Shown: positions 5,732-6,153 of the stretch, piece by piece
Numbering within the stretch: the first letter of the stretch is position 1
Layout of the letters: every line of letters begins with the position of its first letter
Source of the DNA: an uncultured Collinsella sp.
GTDB taxonomy: Bacteria > Actinomycetota > Coriobacteriia > Coriobacteriales > Coriobacteriaceae
DNA: 6,153 nucleotides
Reading direction: 5' to 3'
Assembly: GCA_900764025.1 (NCBI GenBank)
Contig: CAAFMM010000110.1
Coordinates: 1 to 6,153 of the forward strand
The notes under the pieces: generated by a model
The model's database searches: none
Seen by the model: the letters and a program-made list of their open reading frames with translations, nothing else
Told to the model about the DNA's origin: nothing
Translations under genes and position numbers: made by a program

Positions 5732-5910
5732 TACAATCCCTTTCAATAGGAATCCGTTAGCCATCGCAGACAGGGATTCGAGGTTCTGCCTCGGGTGCGA
5801 TGACACCGGACGTATACACGGTTCCGGGCGTGTCCATTTAATACGCCCAAAACCTTGAGCTCTCGCCTCCCCTATTTGGGAGGCATGAGCTCACTCAACA
5901 GCAGCGAGTC
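5732..5910 (-). promoter_or_regulatory. Long structured gap between rplW and rplB, candidate leader RNA
   Basis: This 179-nt gap is large for a place where S10 operons usually have few bases. The minus-strand RNA contains, in order: a hairpin of 6 + 7 bp with a 2x2 internal loop (5857-5892); a 6-bp hairpin GGGCGT/ACGCCC (5826-5848); and a stem CATCGCA/TGCGATG (5762-5768 with 5796-5802) enclosing CGAGG/CCTCG (5779-5783 with 5789-5793). AATCCCT inside this last element (complement of 5772-5778) is an exact complement of the AGGGATT at the rplB ribosome binding site (complement of 5734-5740), so start-site masking is possible. I see no convincing promoter. No known leader family is recognised. 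Confidence 0.45.
5849..5892 (-). terminator. Possible attenuator hairpin just after rplW
   Basis: The minus-strand RNA forms GAGCTC-(2x2 loop)-GCCTCCC paired with GGGAGGC and GAGCTC around a 6-base loop. It is followed by AAGG and then four U. The stem is strong, but the U run is short and displaced by four bases, so full termination is doubtful. Partial attenuation, pausing or protection of the upstream mRNA end after cleavage would fit equally well, since rplB and all later genes must still be expressed. Confidence 0.3.
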
Positions 5911-6153
5911 TTAGGCCTGGTTGCCAAAGACCTCGATGGTGTCGCCCTCGGCCAGCGTGACGATGGCCTTCTTCCAAGAACGGGTCTTGCCGGCGACATA
6001 GCGCACGCGCTTGGTCTTGGGCTTGACCGTCAGGGTGTTCACGCGAACGACCTTGACGCCGAAGATCTCCTCGACAGCGTCCTTGATCTGATACTTGTTA
6101 GCATCCTTGGCGACCTCGAACGTGTACTTGTTCAGCTCCATGCCGGAGAAGGA
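5911..6153 (-). CDS. rplW: 50S ribosomal protein L23 (N-terminus outside window)
   Basis: The 80 residues seen are the C-terminal four fifths of L23, which lies at the peptide-tunnel exit and forms the docking site for trigger factor and the SRP protein Ffh. The frame is open to the window edge: SFSG precedes MELNKYTFEVAKDANK. In L23 this segment follows the conserved SEK motif, so the internal ATG at 6139-6141 is not the true start. Landmarks are YQIKDAVEEIFGVKVVRVNT, then the basic loop KPKTKRVRYVAGKTRSWKKA that contacts 23S rRNA, and the closing strand EGDTIEVFG. About 15-20 N-terminal residues are probably missing. rplD, rplC and rpsJ would be expected further upstream. Confidence 0.96.
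   Translation of the reverse strand, partial: SFSGMELNKYTFEVAKDANKYQIKDAVEEIFGVKVVRVNTLTVKPKTKRVRYVAGKTRSWKKAIVTLAEGDTIEVFGNQA

Noticed and set aside
4871..5749. A 292-codon open frame on the plus strand
   Set aside because: It is the antisense shadow of rplB, with no family features and no ribosome binding site.
5732..5806. Upstream GTG start that would add 25 residues to L2
   Set aside because: The family begins at MAVK, a ribosome binding site sits right before that ATG, and the added residues overlap the hairpins of the gap.
6139..6141. ATG at 6139-6141 as the true start of rplW
   Set aside because: The frame continues to the window edge, and the family has about 15-20 more residues before this point.

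Overview
The right three quarters of this window (about 1704-6153, all on the minus strand) is the core of the bacterial S10/spc ribosomal protein cluster. In transcription order it reads rplW (L23, 5' end outside the window), rplB (L2), rpsS (S19), rplV (L22), rpsC (S3), rplP (L16), rpmC (L29), rpsQ (S17), rplN (L14) and rplX (L24). The genes are tightly packed, with 1-base stop/start overlaps at rpsC-rplP and rplP-rpmC and strong AGGAGG-type ribosome binding sites. Two gaps stand out: 179 nt before rplB and 118 nt before rplN. Both can be drawn as structured RNA, and the second lies at the classical S10/spc operon boundary.

The GC-rich coding, gene order, zinc-ribbon L24 and character of the decayed IS3 transposase suggest an actinobacterium, most likely Coriobacteriia (Collinsella-like). 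This is an inference from the look of the proteins, not a search result.

The cluster stops abruptly after rplX. A rho-independent terminator (about 1642-1677) follows the rplX stop codon within about 30 nt, and rplE (L5) and the rest of the spc genes, which usually come next, are absent. The left 1.6 kb is instead a scrapyard. It holds a stretch without a convincing gene (1085-1641), a broken IS3-family orfB on the plus strand (about 539-1079), the C-terminal half of an MTA/SAH nucleosidase gene (mtnN) on the minus strand (160-528) fused head to head with that IS remnant, a long hairpin terminator (109-160), and probably the last 10 codons of a plus-strand gene (1-33).

The ten ribosomal proteins supply both subunits: S19, S3 and S17 to the 30S, and L23, L2, L22, L16, L29, L14 and L24 to the 50S. 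They are presumably transcribed from a promoter upstream of the window. The genes to the left have no visible functional link to them. The main points for follow-up are the split of the S10-spc supercluster at rplX next to IS debris, the two candidate leader RNAs, and an Ala/Glu-rich C-terminal tail on L16.
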